Positions 1 through 10,882 of a stretch of DNA of 64,000 bases are shown one piece after another (the stretch's first letter is position 1; every line of letters starts with the position of its first letter). The DNA is from Isoetes taiwanensis (Eukaryota > Streptophyta > Lycopodiopsida > Isoetales > Isoetaceae), in assembly GCA_021234155.1 (NCBI GenBank), contig JAJEKV010000057.1, positions 5,611,821 to 5,675,820 on the forward strand. The letters run 5' to 3'. Below the pieces are notes generated by a model. It was not told where the DNA came from. It was given only the letters and a program-made list of their open reading frames with translations, and did not search any database. The position numbers and the translations under genes are program-made.

Positions 1-689
1 ACGTGGAGTTGGCCTTGGAAGTGCGACTATGGCTTGGGAATGCTCCAAGGTCAGTTACCGCTTAGGGGCGGTGTTGGGTTATTTTTAATTGGCATTTTGT
101 TTTTTGGAAGGCAAGAATCTGTATTATATTCGAATGATAAAACATTTATGTACATACAGTTGAGTATGGAACTACTACCACTTCTCTGATCCATGAATAG
201 TAGTCCAGACTCTTAGCCTTGTGGCTCTTAGAACCCCTCTCAATATCTTCTCTATAGGATACTACAGGAGAGGAAGACTAAGTTTCTAGACCCTAATGAT
301 GCAAATAGGGCCAGCTACGGGATAAGAACTACCCGACCTCTTCTCTAAACAGATACTATGGGAGCACATATCTTGTCTTTCCCCATGCCCCAACTGCATC
401 ATAGCTTCAAAAAGGTTGGCTCTAAGATAAACAGAAGAAACTAGACTTGAGTTAGAGAGCTATAGAAGAACGGAGCAGCCAAGTGCACTGATCTGCCACC
501 ACTATGTTAATATGACATTTTTAATATGAATATTAATGGGACTGTTTTAAAAGGCTTAACCATTGAATGTTGGGGATCCACATGGCGAAACCCCATTGGC
601 TGTAGCCATTTAAAGGGGATTCATTCCCCCTCATACGAACAACAAACAAAGGTCACGGGATCTGTTAATAGGTTCTGGATTCTAGAAGG

Positions 690-1105
690 AGGACCGATTT
701 GGAGGCCAGTTGATGTTGAGACGGGTGCATACACAGATGTTGGTCAGTTTGCCATTGAAATATTTATCCCCATCCTTATCTGTAAAAGCAAATTGTTTTA
801 GCTTCGAGCCTTCCTTTTTCTAGTCTGCCCATGCCCTGTCGATTCTTGAAGAAGATGAATATATTGTGATAAAAAGCACCAACATGGCTACAAATGCTAG
901 TGCTCCTGCCCTTGCTATTACTACCCTCCCTACATTTCTGCCCTTGCCTCCTTCGTATGTTTTTGGCATATACCATTGCACAAAAATAACATCAAGACAA
1001 AGGAAACCTAAAAAAATGAAGGAAATAAAAACCCAATATTACTGCTCTTTATCTCCCACAAATCCTGCACTTAAGTCCACCAATCCCATCCAAAACACAT
1101 CGTGC
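690..1105 (-). pseudogene. Membrane-protein pseudogene fragment (exons 1-2), unit A
   Basis: Read on the minus strand this is a broken copy of the intact gene at 44950-46426. An exon-1 remnant (about 1043-1105) reads ...GLVDLSAGFVGDKE and stops at a GTAAT donor matching the parent's GTAAGT donor. An exon-2 remnant (about 690-965) begins YEGGKGRNVGRVV, crosses the parent's first membrane segment (LAFVAMLVLFITIYSS) and reaches ICVCTRLNINW before losing similarity. In-frame stops and frame changes, no start codon at the parent's position, and no exon 3 mark it as dead. It keeps the intron between the two exons, so it arose by DNA duplication and not by retroposition. The homologous copy in unit B is at 9305-9720. 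Confidence 0.8.
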
Positions 1106-1626
1106 ACTATAATTCCCATATGCGATCTTCTTCTTCGTCTCTGCTTTCATTTCAATCCATACATATTGCACCTTCAGAACTCATCCGTGTCCATTCTGTC
1201 ACTTTCGTGAAAGCTTCCATTGTTTAAAGTCAATTTATATGACTTCTGTTTACATAACCCAATTGCAGTGGTTTTGGAGTATTGTATGACATTTAGACTC
1301 AGTCTTTGTCCGCATGTTACTTGTTGTTGATTTACATTTTAGTTTCCAGTTGTAAAGAGCAATCCTTTATTTGTGTTCTAATGTAACTTTCTCTACATTC
1401 AAAACCCTTTATTCCTTTAAAACACGAACATTTAAGCATATAAAGGAATATTTGAACATATTTTAATCAAAAGTTATTGTTGATTATTGTTTGATTTCAG
1501 GCATTTAGATCATATATGAAGCCTTTACAAAAGTCTGTAGGTGTACGTAGTGGATGTACACAATATTTTCCATTTGACTAAAGAATATTTGCAAACACAA
1601 AACATGGTGGTTTTGGCAATAATTCC

Positions 1627-1917
1627 TCATCTTTGTTGAACAATAAAGAAACTATAATCACAAACCATTTGAAGGGGTAGAAATCCGGTCTCTTGCAGAA
1701 GAATTTGATATGGAACTGTGGACTTGACTCCAAGTGCTCGGGCTAGAAAGGCTTTCTGTACCCGTTTCAAGTCATCCCACATAGCAAATGATGTCACTAG
1801 TCCCCATACTTCTGCTCCGTACAGGTGCGTCGGCTCCACCAACACCCTGAACAAGTACGACTGGTGTGTATAAAACTCTGCTCTATGGCAATTGTCCTGC
1901 TTTGCATAGAATTGCAA
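1627..1917 (-). pseudogene. LINE reverse-transcriptase 3' fragment, unit A
   Basis: The minus-strand reading frame contains VEPTHLYGAEVWGLV and ARALGVKSTVPYQILL followed by ETGFLPLQ. This is the segment just after the RT thumb in the LINE family seen at 39.3-41.3 kb, whose copy has VEPVLLYGAEVWGPV in the same place. Only about 95 residues are kept, with no catalytic RT motifs, so this is a truncated relic. An identical copy sits in unit B at 12604-12894. Confidence 0.75.
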
Positions 1918-2060
1918 TGTTTCCAGATAAATCTTTTACATTTAAGAGTACTTTCTCACAACCTAGACCTCATGGACCTACTCCATCTGCTGCAATGCCA
2001 CTTCAGGATTCTTGTATTGCAACTTCGATCAATGCTTTTTGATCTAGAGTTGAACGTTCT

Positions 2061-2369
2061 ATGACTCCCTCATCTAGGGTTGAGTGTCCTATCATTTATT
2101 CTCCTGTGACTGTTCCTAGTATTAAATTGTCCACTATTACCTCCTCAATTATTATACCTCTTGCTATAGTTTCATTTTCCACTGCATTATCTACTCTTCC
2201 ATCTCAAGAGCTCTCTCTTGATATTGTGCCATTTAGTATATCTAACAAGGTCTCAAGTGATATGGATGTGATAGAATCATCACAAATTTCTAAGACTATA
2301 ACAGAGCGTGGTGATGGTTGGAGAATTGCTCTAGAAAGAAGCAATCTTCCACAATTATGGGTGAGTTAG
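2061..2369 (+). other. Open stretch of unknown origin, possible captured exon, unit A
   Basis: A Ser/Thr/Ile-rich frame of about 102 residues ends ...GDGWRIALERSNLPQLW directly before GTGAGT, which would be an acceptable 5' splice site. The upstream sequence from about 1925 is open in a related frame except for a single stop. I recognise no domain, and it could be chance. The same stretch occurs in unit B (13038-13346). It lies between the LINE fragment and the poly-T end of the larger LINE; 2381-2844 holds nothing I can identify. Confidence 0.2.
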
Positions 2370-3168
2370 AGGATAGGCATACTGAATAAAATTATGAGAT
2401 GTACATGTAGTCTTGTACAGAGGGGCGTTTTCTTCCTTCGAGTTTTAAACTTGTCTTCCAGCTTATTGTGGTTTTTCTCTGATTGTTGGTAATGATATTT
2501 ACTTGTCGTCAATGTTATGAGCCTTGTTTCCATGATCATAAGTTATCCAAGAAGCGTCTATATGGAAAGTTAAATAGTACCAAACCAAGATTATTCAATA
2601 TGCTACTTCATTGTCATTTACAAGTAACAATTAAAATGATTTTCTTCTTGCGAATTTTGTGGGGTACATAATTACATTATTTAAAGTAGATGTTCCAGTT
2701 TTTTTATGTAATCCCATAGCTTTGGTTTCAAGTTGTCCTATTATCACTCTTATATAATGCATTTTCATTTTCTGTCCTCCATATTTTGTTTGCTGCATTT
2801 TCTTTGAAATTGACTCTCTTGCTGACACGTGTCGTGTTTCAGCCTTTTTTTTTTTTATTATTATTATTATTTTTTTTTTTTTTTGAGGGCAAGGTGTTTT
2901 TTATATTGCATTTATATGAAATACATAAGTACCTTTGCTTATAAAAGCAAAGAAAAAGGAAAATTCAGTAGTATAGAATAGAATAGAATAGAATAGGTTT
3001 TTAGCGTATAGGAACTGCTATAGTAGCTAGGTCCTTACAATCTAATAACAAAACTTAGATATGAGAAGGAAAAATAAAACCAAGATGAAGTTATCAAGTA
3101 TGAAAACTGTCGATATCCTAGATATTATCCCTGTAAATATTGTTCTGCCAGACTTCACAGCCGAAAAA

Positions 3169-3534
3169 CTAAGCCACATCAAGCACATCCTGTAATGTGA
3201 AGTCTGGTATGTCTCTCTTGCCAAACATCCTCAGCATTGTGTCCAAGTTTTCTGGTGTATAATTCGTGAAGTCAAGTAGAAGCAGGACATGGGCCTGTCT
3301 CTTCTGCTGCCATTTGTGGAACAGGTTCTCAAAGTACGGTTTGAGATTATTAAACCTCCATACCTCTCTGTTATTGAGCACCCTCTTTATAGCTTTCGCA
3401 TGTACCATTTCCCTTCTTAGTTGCTTGAATGTACTTTCTTGCTCAAACTTGGAGAGTTGAGAGAATTCTTCATCTTCATATTCAGCAACTCCCATCATTC
3501 TCTCTCCACTTCCTGTACTATTCAGTCTCTTCAT
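3169..3534 (-). CDS. Possible third LINE ORF (ORF3) overlapping the ORF2 stop
   Basis: An open frame of 121 codons starts at the ATG at 3534-3532, inside the last codons of ORF2, whose TAG is at 3520-3518, giving a 17-nt overlap. The product would be basic and acidic-rich: it contains EYEDEEFSQLSKFEQE, then KAIKRVLNNREVWRFNNL, then LLLLDFTNYTPENLDTML. I recognise no domain. In unit B the same frame is intact on both sides of the 10.3-kb insertion. Most plant L1 elements have only two ORFs, so this could be a downstream ORF unique to the family, the shifted tail of ORF2, or chance. The overlap would suit termination-reinitiation, but no expression evidence is visible. Confidence 0.35.
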   Translation of the reverse strand: MKRLNSTGSGERMMGVAEYEDEEFSQLSKFEQESTFKQLRREMVHAKAIKRVLNNREVWRFNNLKPYFENLFHKWQQKRQAHVLLLLDFTNYTPENLDTMLRMFGKRDIPDFTLQDVLDVA

Positions 3535-4492
3535 TTCTCCTGTGCAATACATCATCAAATACATTAAGACTAGTAAGGTAGAAATCAAAATATCCCTGAA
3601 ATGTACCAAATTTCTCCCATGATCTATCATAACTTTTTCCTTTTGCCAATTTGTGTGCCACAGCTGTCTCTGTCATAAGATAAATGAACTCCTTTTTAAT
3701 CCAGAATAAGGAAGGATTCTTGTTTCCCATTTGAACCCTATTTCTATGTTTCCAGAGGATCCAAGAACTTAAAATTCTAGTAGTATTCAGGATTTGAGTA
3801 TTGGCATTCATAAATGAAAGGAAATTATTAGCTGTTATAGATCCCTGATTTATCTGTGCTGCCCAGCTCCAAAAATCTGCAATTTTGTGACATGTGAAGA
3901 CATGATTTGAACTTTCTGTTTGACCACAACCCAGGGGACACGTAGGTGAAACTGAGCTATCATATTTGGCCCTTTTGTCATTTGTTGGTAAGCTCTGATG
4001 TAGCAGTAACCATCTAAAGGTTTTAATTTTATTAGCTGTATACATTTTCCAACTTTTTGCAATAATCTTGGCCAATGCCTTCTCATCACAATTCCATATA
4101 CTGTTTGCCTTAGAATCTTTGTAACCTATGATTAACCTGTAGATATCCTTAACTGAGTAGATCTCTTTTCCATTTAAGGTCCATTGATTAGAGTTTGCAC
4201 TGAAATCATCTATTGAAGCTACCTTTAGCATGATTCTTTTATAAATTTCCTTATCCACCTGAGATCCCTTTGTAATCACTGCCACCTCTTCCCAAATTTT
4301 CCATCTGTTTCCCTCTCTTAAGTCTTCAAACTTTCTGATACCAGCATTATGCCATTGCATGTATTTCTGTGGATGTTTGAAGGCTAAGCATCCTTCTTCT
4401 TCTGTAGTAAAATCTGGATGCCAAAACATATGGACTTCCTGACAATTTGCATCTATAAGGGGAGGTTTGTAACAAAGACTTGCCTCATTCAA
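3518..4492 (-). pseudogene. LINE ORF2 C-terminal part, RT zinc-binding domain, copy A
   Basis: This 324-residue open stretch is the C-terminal third of LINE ORF2. It contains KIKTFRWLLLHQSLPT, CPLGCG, and NHVFTCHKIADFWSW, which is the Cys/His pattern of the plant reverse-transcriptase zinc-binding domain (zf-RVT). That domain normally follows RT in L1-type elements and helps bind RNA. No RNase H motif follows. It is separated from the RT frame (4489-6129) by a frameshift near 4490, so a continuous ORF2 protein cannot be made. The ORF ends ...DDVLHRRNEETE at the TAG that overlaps the start of ORF3. Confidence 0.8.
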
Positions 4493-6129
4493 GCTTCCAA
4501 TATCCTTCTCATAGTTTTAGATGTACCTGTAGTTGGTTTAATCTTGAAAAAAGCTGAATCCGGAAGTTGATGTTTGATAGTAGGACTCCCAACAATTTGA
4601 GATTTTTCAATCCAAAATTTGATTAACTTCAGAGCAGGAGATGGTTTTGTACAATAAATAGCCCTCCACACTAATTTAGCAGCCAAAGCCTGTGCTTGAA
4701 GAAAAAGATCCTTGCATCCTAATCCACCATTCTTTTTGTCCTTAATTAGATCTGACCATGCCACCTTGTGATTACCCTGCCAGATGAATTTCCTAATAGC
4801 AGACTCAATTTTGTTGTATGAACATTTATCCCCAATAATAGCAGAAGAGAAATAAATATGTGTACTACTGATGACTGCATTTGCAATTTCAACTCTGCCA
4901 GCTAAAGATAAGGTAGCAGGATATTTGTTAAGTTTCTGCTTGATTCTTGAAACAATTGGCTCCCATACTCCAGGAAGGTTTTTGTTTAATGCTAAAGGAA
5001 TACCTAAAATGGAAATGGAAGTATTCTTATCCAGAATCTTAATATCCTGTAAAAACTGATCTGTAGTCTCCATAATAATTGCACTTTTTTTCCTGTTTAG
5101 CCTGACTCCTGAAACCTTACCAAACTCCTCGATTGCATTCAGAAAATTTTCCAAGCTCTCATCTTCATGTTTAAGAAAAACAAAAGTATCATCAGCATAC
5201 TGCATAATGGTGAAAGGTTCTTGATCCTCAGGCATCTCCAATGTTTTTATTTTACCCTGTTGTTGAAGATTTATAGCCATTCTGGTGACAATTTCAGCAA
5301 CAATTAAGAACAGATAAGGGGCTAAAGGACACCCTTGCCTTACCCCCCTCCTACATTGGAATTGCTTAGTTGGACTTCCATTAATTATTAAGGCTGATGA
5401 AGCTGTAGAGTTAAAACTCCAGATTTTTTGGTACACTTCATCTTGAAAACCTAAATGTTTCATAGCTCTTTCCAAAAATTGCCAATTAATTGTATCATAA
5501 GCTCTTTGAAAATCCAACTTGAGTAACATACATTTATGGCCAGATATCTCATTCCAGTGTAATCCCTCTGATGCACCAATGTAATTCTCCAAAATATTCC
5601 TCTGTTGCAAGAATGCTGTTTGACAAGGGCTAATAAGCTTATGTAAGGTAGGTTTCAGCCTGTTTGCAAGAATTTTGGCTAAGATTTTGTAAGTTGCATT
5701 GGTTAGGGAGATTGGTCTCCAGTCCCCAATCTGCAATGGGTTACCTACCTTTGGAATTAGAGTAATATGTCCAGCATTAATAGCAGGGTTCAATCTCTTT
5801 GCCTTCCAAGCTCCTTGCATGAAATTTATTAGATCATCCTTGAAAATATCCCAAAACTCCTCATAGAATTCTGGTTGAAAACCATCTGGACCCGGGCTTT
5901 TACCTTTTGCCATTGACTGAGTTCTATCTTGTAATATCTGTGGAAAATGATCAGAAATTGAATTGCTAATGTCCCCAGATATCATGACATCATCCCATGT
6001 GTTAAGATTCCTGTTGCATATGTAGAACCTATCCAGAAGGCAGAAAACCCTTTCCTCATTTTTCCTTTTATTGCTCCAAGAATAATAATTTGAGGTAGAT
6101 GGAGGAATGTATGAGAAATTTTCCATCAA
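4489..6129 (-). pseudogene. LINE ORF2 reverse transcriptase domain, copy A
   Basis: A 546-residue open frame with the RT core in order: KGKSPGPDGFQPEFYEEFW, NPLQIGDWRPISLTN, LKPTLHKLISPCQTAF, the motif A aspartate in LDFQRAYDTINW, GVRQGCPLAPYLFLIV, the catalytic YADD in IMQYADDTFVFL, and GVRLNRKKSAI. The first ~60 residues are the end of the endonuclease (..NSISDHFP), which passes within about 15 residues to the RT N-terminus. In plant L1 elements a linker of roughly two hundred residues normally lies there, so it seems deleted. The frame is shifted relative to the endonuclease upstream and to the zinc finger downstream. Catalytic residues are all present, but the ORF is not contiguous. Confidence 0.88.
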
Positions 6130-6626
6130 AGCATCCCAAGCTTCCTTTCCTTTCTAGCCATATTTATTTTCTTTCCTAGCTTCTGGTCCCACACTGGTGT
6201 ATTGTTAAAATCTCCTGCCATCATCCAATTGTCTATATTTTCAGTCTGAATCCATTGTAGAATGTCTTTCCATTGTTCTTGTCTTTCATTTGTTTCAGTG
6301 GATGCATACACATTTATAATAGCTATTATCTCCATTCCTCTTTGTAGGACTGCTACATTCCATCTTCCTGATTGATGTGCAAACTTTTTAAGACATTTAA
6401 AGCCCCACCATACGATGCAAATGCCACCTTTGGTACTATCAGCAGCAGACCAAACTGAGTCTCCTCCAGGTTTAATCCAATCATGTAATTTTGAGGTCTA
6501 AAATTCTGGAAGTCTATGTTCCTGCATCAAAATAATATCCGCTCTCATTTCTTTAAGGGCAATAAGTGCCCTTTTCCTTTTGAGAGAACCCTTAATTCCT
6601 CTCATATTCCATGTGATGATCTTCAT
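6126..6626 (-). pseudogene. LINE ORF2 apurinic-like endonuclease domain, copy A
   Basis: This is the 5' part of ORF2: an exonuclease-endonuclease-phosphatase domain that nicks target DNA. Compared with copy B (27383-27883), which starts MKIITWNMRGIKGS and has the catalytic-type motifs ILMQEHRL and MMAGDFNNTP, copy A has a G-to-T type change (minus strand) in the codon after LPEF near 6500 that makes a TAG stop. The remaining frame restarts at 6335. A further frameshift near 6129 separates it from RT. Both copies share that second frameshift, so it predates the segmental duplication. Confidence 0.8.
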
Positions 6627-8409
6627 GCTGGATATTTTTTCCTTTCCTGTACTCTCAGGTTCAAAGCTGGACTGTTAGGGGGAAATTTCACATTCTTTAT
6701 TTTCTTCTTGGTGGTGTGGGGAGTATAGAATATCTCCTTTTCATTTTCTTCCATACAAGGACTTATAGGACTGACATCCTGGCCATTTGGACTTATTGGC
6801 CTATTGTTATCAATTCCCAGGCCATTTGGACTTATTGGTCTATTGGTTCCAATTCCCAGGCCATTTGGACTTATTGGTCTATTGGTCCCAATTCCCAGGC
6901 CATTTGGACTTATTGGTCTATTGATCCCAATTTCCAGACCATTTGGGCTTATAGGATCTTGCAAACCCTGAATCTCCATAGGAGATCTTGTGAAAAACTT
7001 GAATTCTGACTTATATTTTATGGTATCTTCAATACATTCCTCTTGTGTTTCTGGTACCACATCAGGATAATCATCAGTTTGAGACTGCTTCTTAACATTT
7101 ATCTTCTCATTTCCAAGGTCTTCATACTTATCCAAGTGATTTTCTTGTGTTTCTGGTACCCCCTCAATTATTTGTTCCATTTGATTCTCTCTGCCTTCAT
7201 TATTTCTATCATTTGCCAAAGTTTCAGCTTTCTCCATCAATTCCAACAAGATATCATACATGTTTTACCGGATTTGTCCTCCCCAAATACTTAGAGCTTG
7301 AAGCTTCTCCTTTATGAATAACCTTCCCATTATTCATCCCAAAGATTAGAATCTGAGAGTTGACCATCATGTTTAGTGTTTATTGAAGAAATTGAAGGAC
7401 TATGAGGACTCGAGTTCTGATCAGTAATATTTACCCTTTGCATTCTTGGGACTTATAGGGACAATGGATAATTCCAACACCTGGCCATTTGGTCTTATAG
7501 GTTCCTTGAAATTCTCCATTCCCTGGCCACTAGCATTGACTAGCACTTTGATCTGTCCATTCATTTTATTGTGTTCTTCTTTTTTCTTCCATTCCTTTCT
7601 CAAAGTATTCAAACTTTTGGAGCCTTCTTCCTTATTTTCAGTTTTATCTTTGTCTTTCTGTTTTCTAGCCTTTCTGTTAGCACTTCCATTCCTGTTCTTG
7701 TTACTTGATCCACCCATGGATTTGCTTTGGAGACCTCATGTTCATAATAATGAGTTTCTTTATTTTTAGTAACAGCTTGGTCAACATTGTGCTTCATCCA
7801 CTTACCCTGACATACTCCTCCACCATGCAACCTTAGACCACAGATATTACATGGTGCAGGAAGACCCTGCCAATTGAGGGATAAGCTCTTGTATTCTCCA
7901 AAGAAATCTTGGTACTGAACTTGGCTTGGTATTTCTTTTAGTATATCAATTTGGATCCAAATTTTTGGAGCTCTTTCTGGAACTCCTTCCCATCCTATGT
8001 ATTCACCTATTCCCGAGAACAATTCTTTGAAGATATCCTCATGTCAATACATTGGATTTAGCCCTGCTACAGTGCAAGCTGCTGGATGGTACAGTTGTTT
8101 TAAATCCTTAGGATCGAATTTTGGGTTCCATTTCTGGAAATAGAATTGAGTGTTGGCTCTGTAAATGGTACCCTGCTTAAGTAAATATTGAACTGTATTT
8201 GGATTTCCACATTCTATCACAAAGAAAGGGAATTGCAGCCAATACATTCCAGAAATTTCTACCTTTCTATCCATCTTCATAATTTCAGTTTTAAGGTAGC
8301 TTAGTTTCACTCCCTCATGTCGAATACACCCAATAACTGCACCTCCTTTGACTTGAATAGGGATTATTGTTTTTTGTTCCTCTGCCCCATTCCGGCGAGC
8401 AGCGAGCAC
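6623..8409 (-). pseudogene. LINE ORF1 (zinc-knuckle nucleic-acid-binding protein), copy A
   Basis: ORF1 is split into several frames: 8044-8409, 7609-8022, 7421-7717 and 6623-7261. The N-terminal part resembles the DUF4283 region of plant LINE ORF1 proteins (..KWNPKFDPKDLK.., WHEDIFKELFSGIGEYIGW in copy B). A single CCHC knuckle follows (CNICGLRLHGGGVC, C-X2-C-X4-H-X4-C). Then comes a Lys-rich stretch, and then five to six copies of a 15-residue repeat of the type NRPISPNGLGIG. ORF1 proteins coat LINE RNA; the repeat section is unusual. Small indels relative to copy B, which is open through most of this region, account for the breaks. Confidence 0.78.
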
Positions 8410-8554
8410 AGGGACAAGGCTGTGGACTTGTTATCCGAAAAGCAAAATGACGGACAAGGATTCCATCTAAAGATGGTGCATAGGTCATCGCCGGAATCGC
8501 CACATTATAAGAGCCATTATGCCAACAAGACAGAGCTTCTAGCCGAGCTGATGG
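8398..8554 (+). pseudogene. Aspartic protease propeptide stub at the duplication junction, unit A
   Basis: The plus-strand frame reads SEHRDKAVDLLSEK and then GFHLKMVHRSSPESPHYK, followed by NKTELLAEL. This is the N-terminal propeptide typical of nepenthesin-like pepsin-family (A1) proteases. It is cut off at about 8554, where unit B begins; the continuing gene is found only at the end of unit B (29696-30305). On its left the sequence passes directly into LINE ORF1 on the other strand, so the true start and signal peptide are not certain, though FLFLCPIPAS just before could be the end of a signal sequence. Confidence 0.72.
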
Positions 8555-9304
8555 TTATTGAAGATGAAAGCCATATTGTTACGGTCCAAGGGCGAGTCAC
8601 GCTTGCAAACCTTGGGACGTGGAGTTGGCCTTGGAAGTGCGACTATGGCTTGGGAATGCTCCAAGGTCAGTTACCGCTTAGGGGCGGTGTTGGGTTATTT
8701 TTAATTGGCATTTTTTTTTTTTGGAAGGCAAGAATCTGTATTATATTCGAATGATAAAACATTTATGTACATACAGTTGAGTATGGAACTACTACCACTT
8801 CTCTGATCCATGAATAGTAGTCCAGACTCTTAGCCTTGTGGCTCTTAGAACCCCTCTCAATATCTTCTCTATAGGATACTACAGGAGAGGAAGACTAAGT
8901 TTCTAGACCCTAATGATGCAAATAGGGCCAGCTACGGGATAAGAACTACCCGACCTCTTCTCTAAACAGATACTATGGGAGCACATATCTTGTCTTTCCC
9001 CATGCCCCAACTGCATCATAGCTTCAAAAAGGTTGGCCCTAAGATAAACAGAAGAAACTAGACTTGAGTTAGAGAGCCATAGAAGAACGGAGCAGCCAAG
9101 TGCACTGATCTGCCACCACTATGTTAATATGACATTTTTAATATGAATATTAATGGGACTGTTTTAAAAGGCTTAACCATTGAATGTTGGGGATCCACAT
9201 GGCGAAACCCCATTGGCTGTAGCCATTTAAAGGGGATTCATTCCCCTCTGCGCGAACAACAGCAAGGCTGCCGGATCTGTTAATAGGTTCTGGATTCTAG
9301 AAGG

Positions 9305-9720
9305 AGGACCGATTTGGAGGCCAGTTGATGTTGAGACGGGTGCATACACAGATGTTGGTCAGTTTGCCATTGAAATATTTATCCCCATCCTTATCTGTAA
9401 AAGCAAATTGTTTTAGCTTCGAGCCTTCCTTTTTCTAGTCTGCCCATGCCCTGTCGATTCTTGAAGAAGATGAATATATTGTGATAAAAAGCACCAACAT
9501 GGCTACAAATGCTAGTGCTCCTGCCCTTGCTATTACTACCCTCCCTACATTTCTGCCCTTGCCTCCTTCGTATGTTTTTGGCATATACCATTGCACAAAA
9601 ATAACATCAAGACAAAGGAAACCTAAAAAAATGAAGGAAATAAAAACCCAATATTACTGCTCTTTATCTCCCACAAATCCTGCACTTAAGTCCACCAATC
9701 CCATCCAAAACACATCGTGC
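9305..9720 (-). pseudogene. Membrane-protein pseudogene fragment (exons 1-2), unit B
   Basis: This is the sister of the fragment at 690-1105, with the same exon-1 remnant, intron and exon-2 remnant, and the same inactivating changes over the shared part. The sequence just downstream (about 9240-9275) differs more between the units than the exon does. It lies 330 bp left of the Helitron-like insertion. Confidence 0.8.
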
Positions 9721-10300
9721 ACTATAATTCCCATATGCGATCTTCTTCTTCGTCTCTGCTTTCATTTCAATCCATACATATTGCACCTTCAGAACTCATC
9801 CGTGTCCATTCTGTCACTTTCGTGAAAGCTTCCATTGTTTAAAGTCAATTTATATGACTTCTGTTTACATAACCCAATTGCAGTGGTTTTGGAGTATTGT
9901 ATGACATTTAGACTCAGTCTTTGTCCGCATGTTACTTGTTGTTGATTTACATTTTAGTTTCCAGTTGTAAAGAGCAATCCTTTATTTGTGTTCTAATGTA
10001 ACTTTCTCTACATTCAAAACCCTTTATTCCTTTAAAACACGAACATTTAAGCATACAAGAAATTTATCGCGGCGGCCAAGGCCGCCGCGAACATTTCTTT
10101 GGTTCCAAAGTTGCATAGTTCGACTTGCTATTTATATCAAACATTTAGTAATATATTGCTATTAATATCAAACTCTTAGTAATACACTGTGGGCTTTCAA
10201 TTCTCGATTTTTGTCTGTCTAGTGCTACTCTGGACTTGATTTTTGACCTATTTTATGAACATGAGGCATGACAAACAAATAATGTTTTAGTTGCCTCATA

Positions 10301-10419
10301 GGGTAGACTGCATTATACAGCCCCCTCTCCTTGTGTCGCTGATATCTGGCCCTCCAGGCTTGGATTGGAGGGCTGGGATTGTGCCATGTCGGAGGCGGGA
10401 CTGTATAATGCAGTCGTCC
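10301..10419. mobile_element. 119-bp MITE with 9-bp target duplication (Mutator-like)
   Basis: Two near-identical inverted ends share GACTGCATTATACAG (10306-10320 and, reversed, 10401-10415) and begin GG in both directions. They are flanked by the direct repeat TGCCTCATA at 10292-10300 and 10420-10428. A 9-bp duplication is characteristic of Mutator-like elements. The centre also folds (CCCTCCA.. / ..TGGAGGG), so almost the whole element is a foldback. It has no coding capacity. It lies inside the Helitron-like element and was inserted there or carried along with it. The nearly complete hairpin could also be read as a microRNA-like precursor, but the target duplication favours a MITE. Confidence 0.75.
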
Positions 10420-10775
10420 TGCCTCATATTTGCTATAGGGCATTGTGCGGATTAACACCATTGCAGGTTAAGAAAAAAGAAGTAAAACAAATTTGGGGCA
10501 ACAATCATTAGAGTTCTGCAATCATTTTTAGGCTCGGGGTTAAATTGTTTTTGGTGGAAAATATAATAGCCATTGGATTGGCTTTTTTTTTTACTTCAAT
10601 GGTTTTGTGTGCGGCTGAAGATCGTGTTTCTATTTGTGCCATCTGTAGCGTGCTTAAGAGAAACCTGCAGATCTAGAAACAGGATTGTTTGCCTGAATTG
10701 ACCAATTTGCAAGCAAGCATGGCCGATTGTGCGAGACATGGTGGTTTCCCTTGCAGGGCAGCGATGATATTAGGC

Positions 10776-10882
10776 AGCCATGGATTTATAGACATGGATG
10801 GGCATATAGAGCAGGGCGGGCTAGATCAGGGAAGAGAGCAAGCCATGGATTTATAGACATGGACGGGCATAGAGAGCAGGGC
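10776..10882. repeat. 65-bp tandem duplication in Helitron cargo
   Basis: Two copies of a unit starting AGCCATGGATTTATAGACAT begin at 10776 and 10841 and continue to ..GAGCAGGGC. They differ by a few bases. Neither strand has a recognisable coding sense here. Similar short tandem duplications at 11981 and 12213 suggest this cargo is prone to slippage or template switching during rolling-circle replication. Confidence 0.7.

Larger units (their letters stand above)
2848..8397 (-). mobile_element. Non-LTR retrotransposon (plant L1-like LINE), copy A
   Basis: A minus-strand LINE. Its 3' end is a poly-A tail interrupted by TAA triplets, seen as T-rich sequence at about 2848-2884, followed by a 3' UTR, a possible ORF3, ORF2 (zinc finger, RT, endonuclease) and ORF1 (zinc knuckle) running toward higher coordinates. 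Order and motifs fit the plant L1 superfamily, which retrotransposes by target-primed reverse transcription. ORF1 and ORF2 are broken by stops and frameshifts, so this copy cannot be autonomous. The 5' boundary is placed at about 8397, where protease coding sequence on the other strand begins. I could not find a convincing target-site duplication. Unit B carries the sister copy, split by the 10.3-kb element. Confidence 0.85.
1..8554. repeat. Tandem segmental duplication, unit A
   Basis: Position 1 aligns with 8617 and the match runs, with a few small differences, through the whole of unit A. Unit B is the same sequence broken only by two later insertions. The left end of A lies outside the window. 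The unit ends inside the first exon of an aspartic-protease gene, where A (after ...GAGCTGATGG, about 8554) and B (about 29849) diverge. The order in A is: 1-~680 no gene seen; membrane-protein pseudogene (-); LINE fragment (-); possible captured exon (+); LINE (-); protease stub (+). Unit A has a short AGAAT microsatellite expansion (about 2976-2995) that B lacks. Near-identical long stretches show the duplication is recent relative to the decay of the elements inside it. Confidence 0.93.

Noticed and set aside
8317-8754. 145-codon plus-strand reading frame across the unit A/B junction
   Set aside because: It fuses antisense LINE ORF1, the protease propeptide and the start of unit B. Only the propeptide part is genuine coding sequence.
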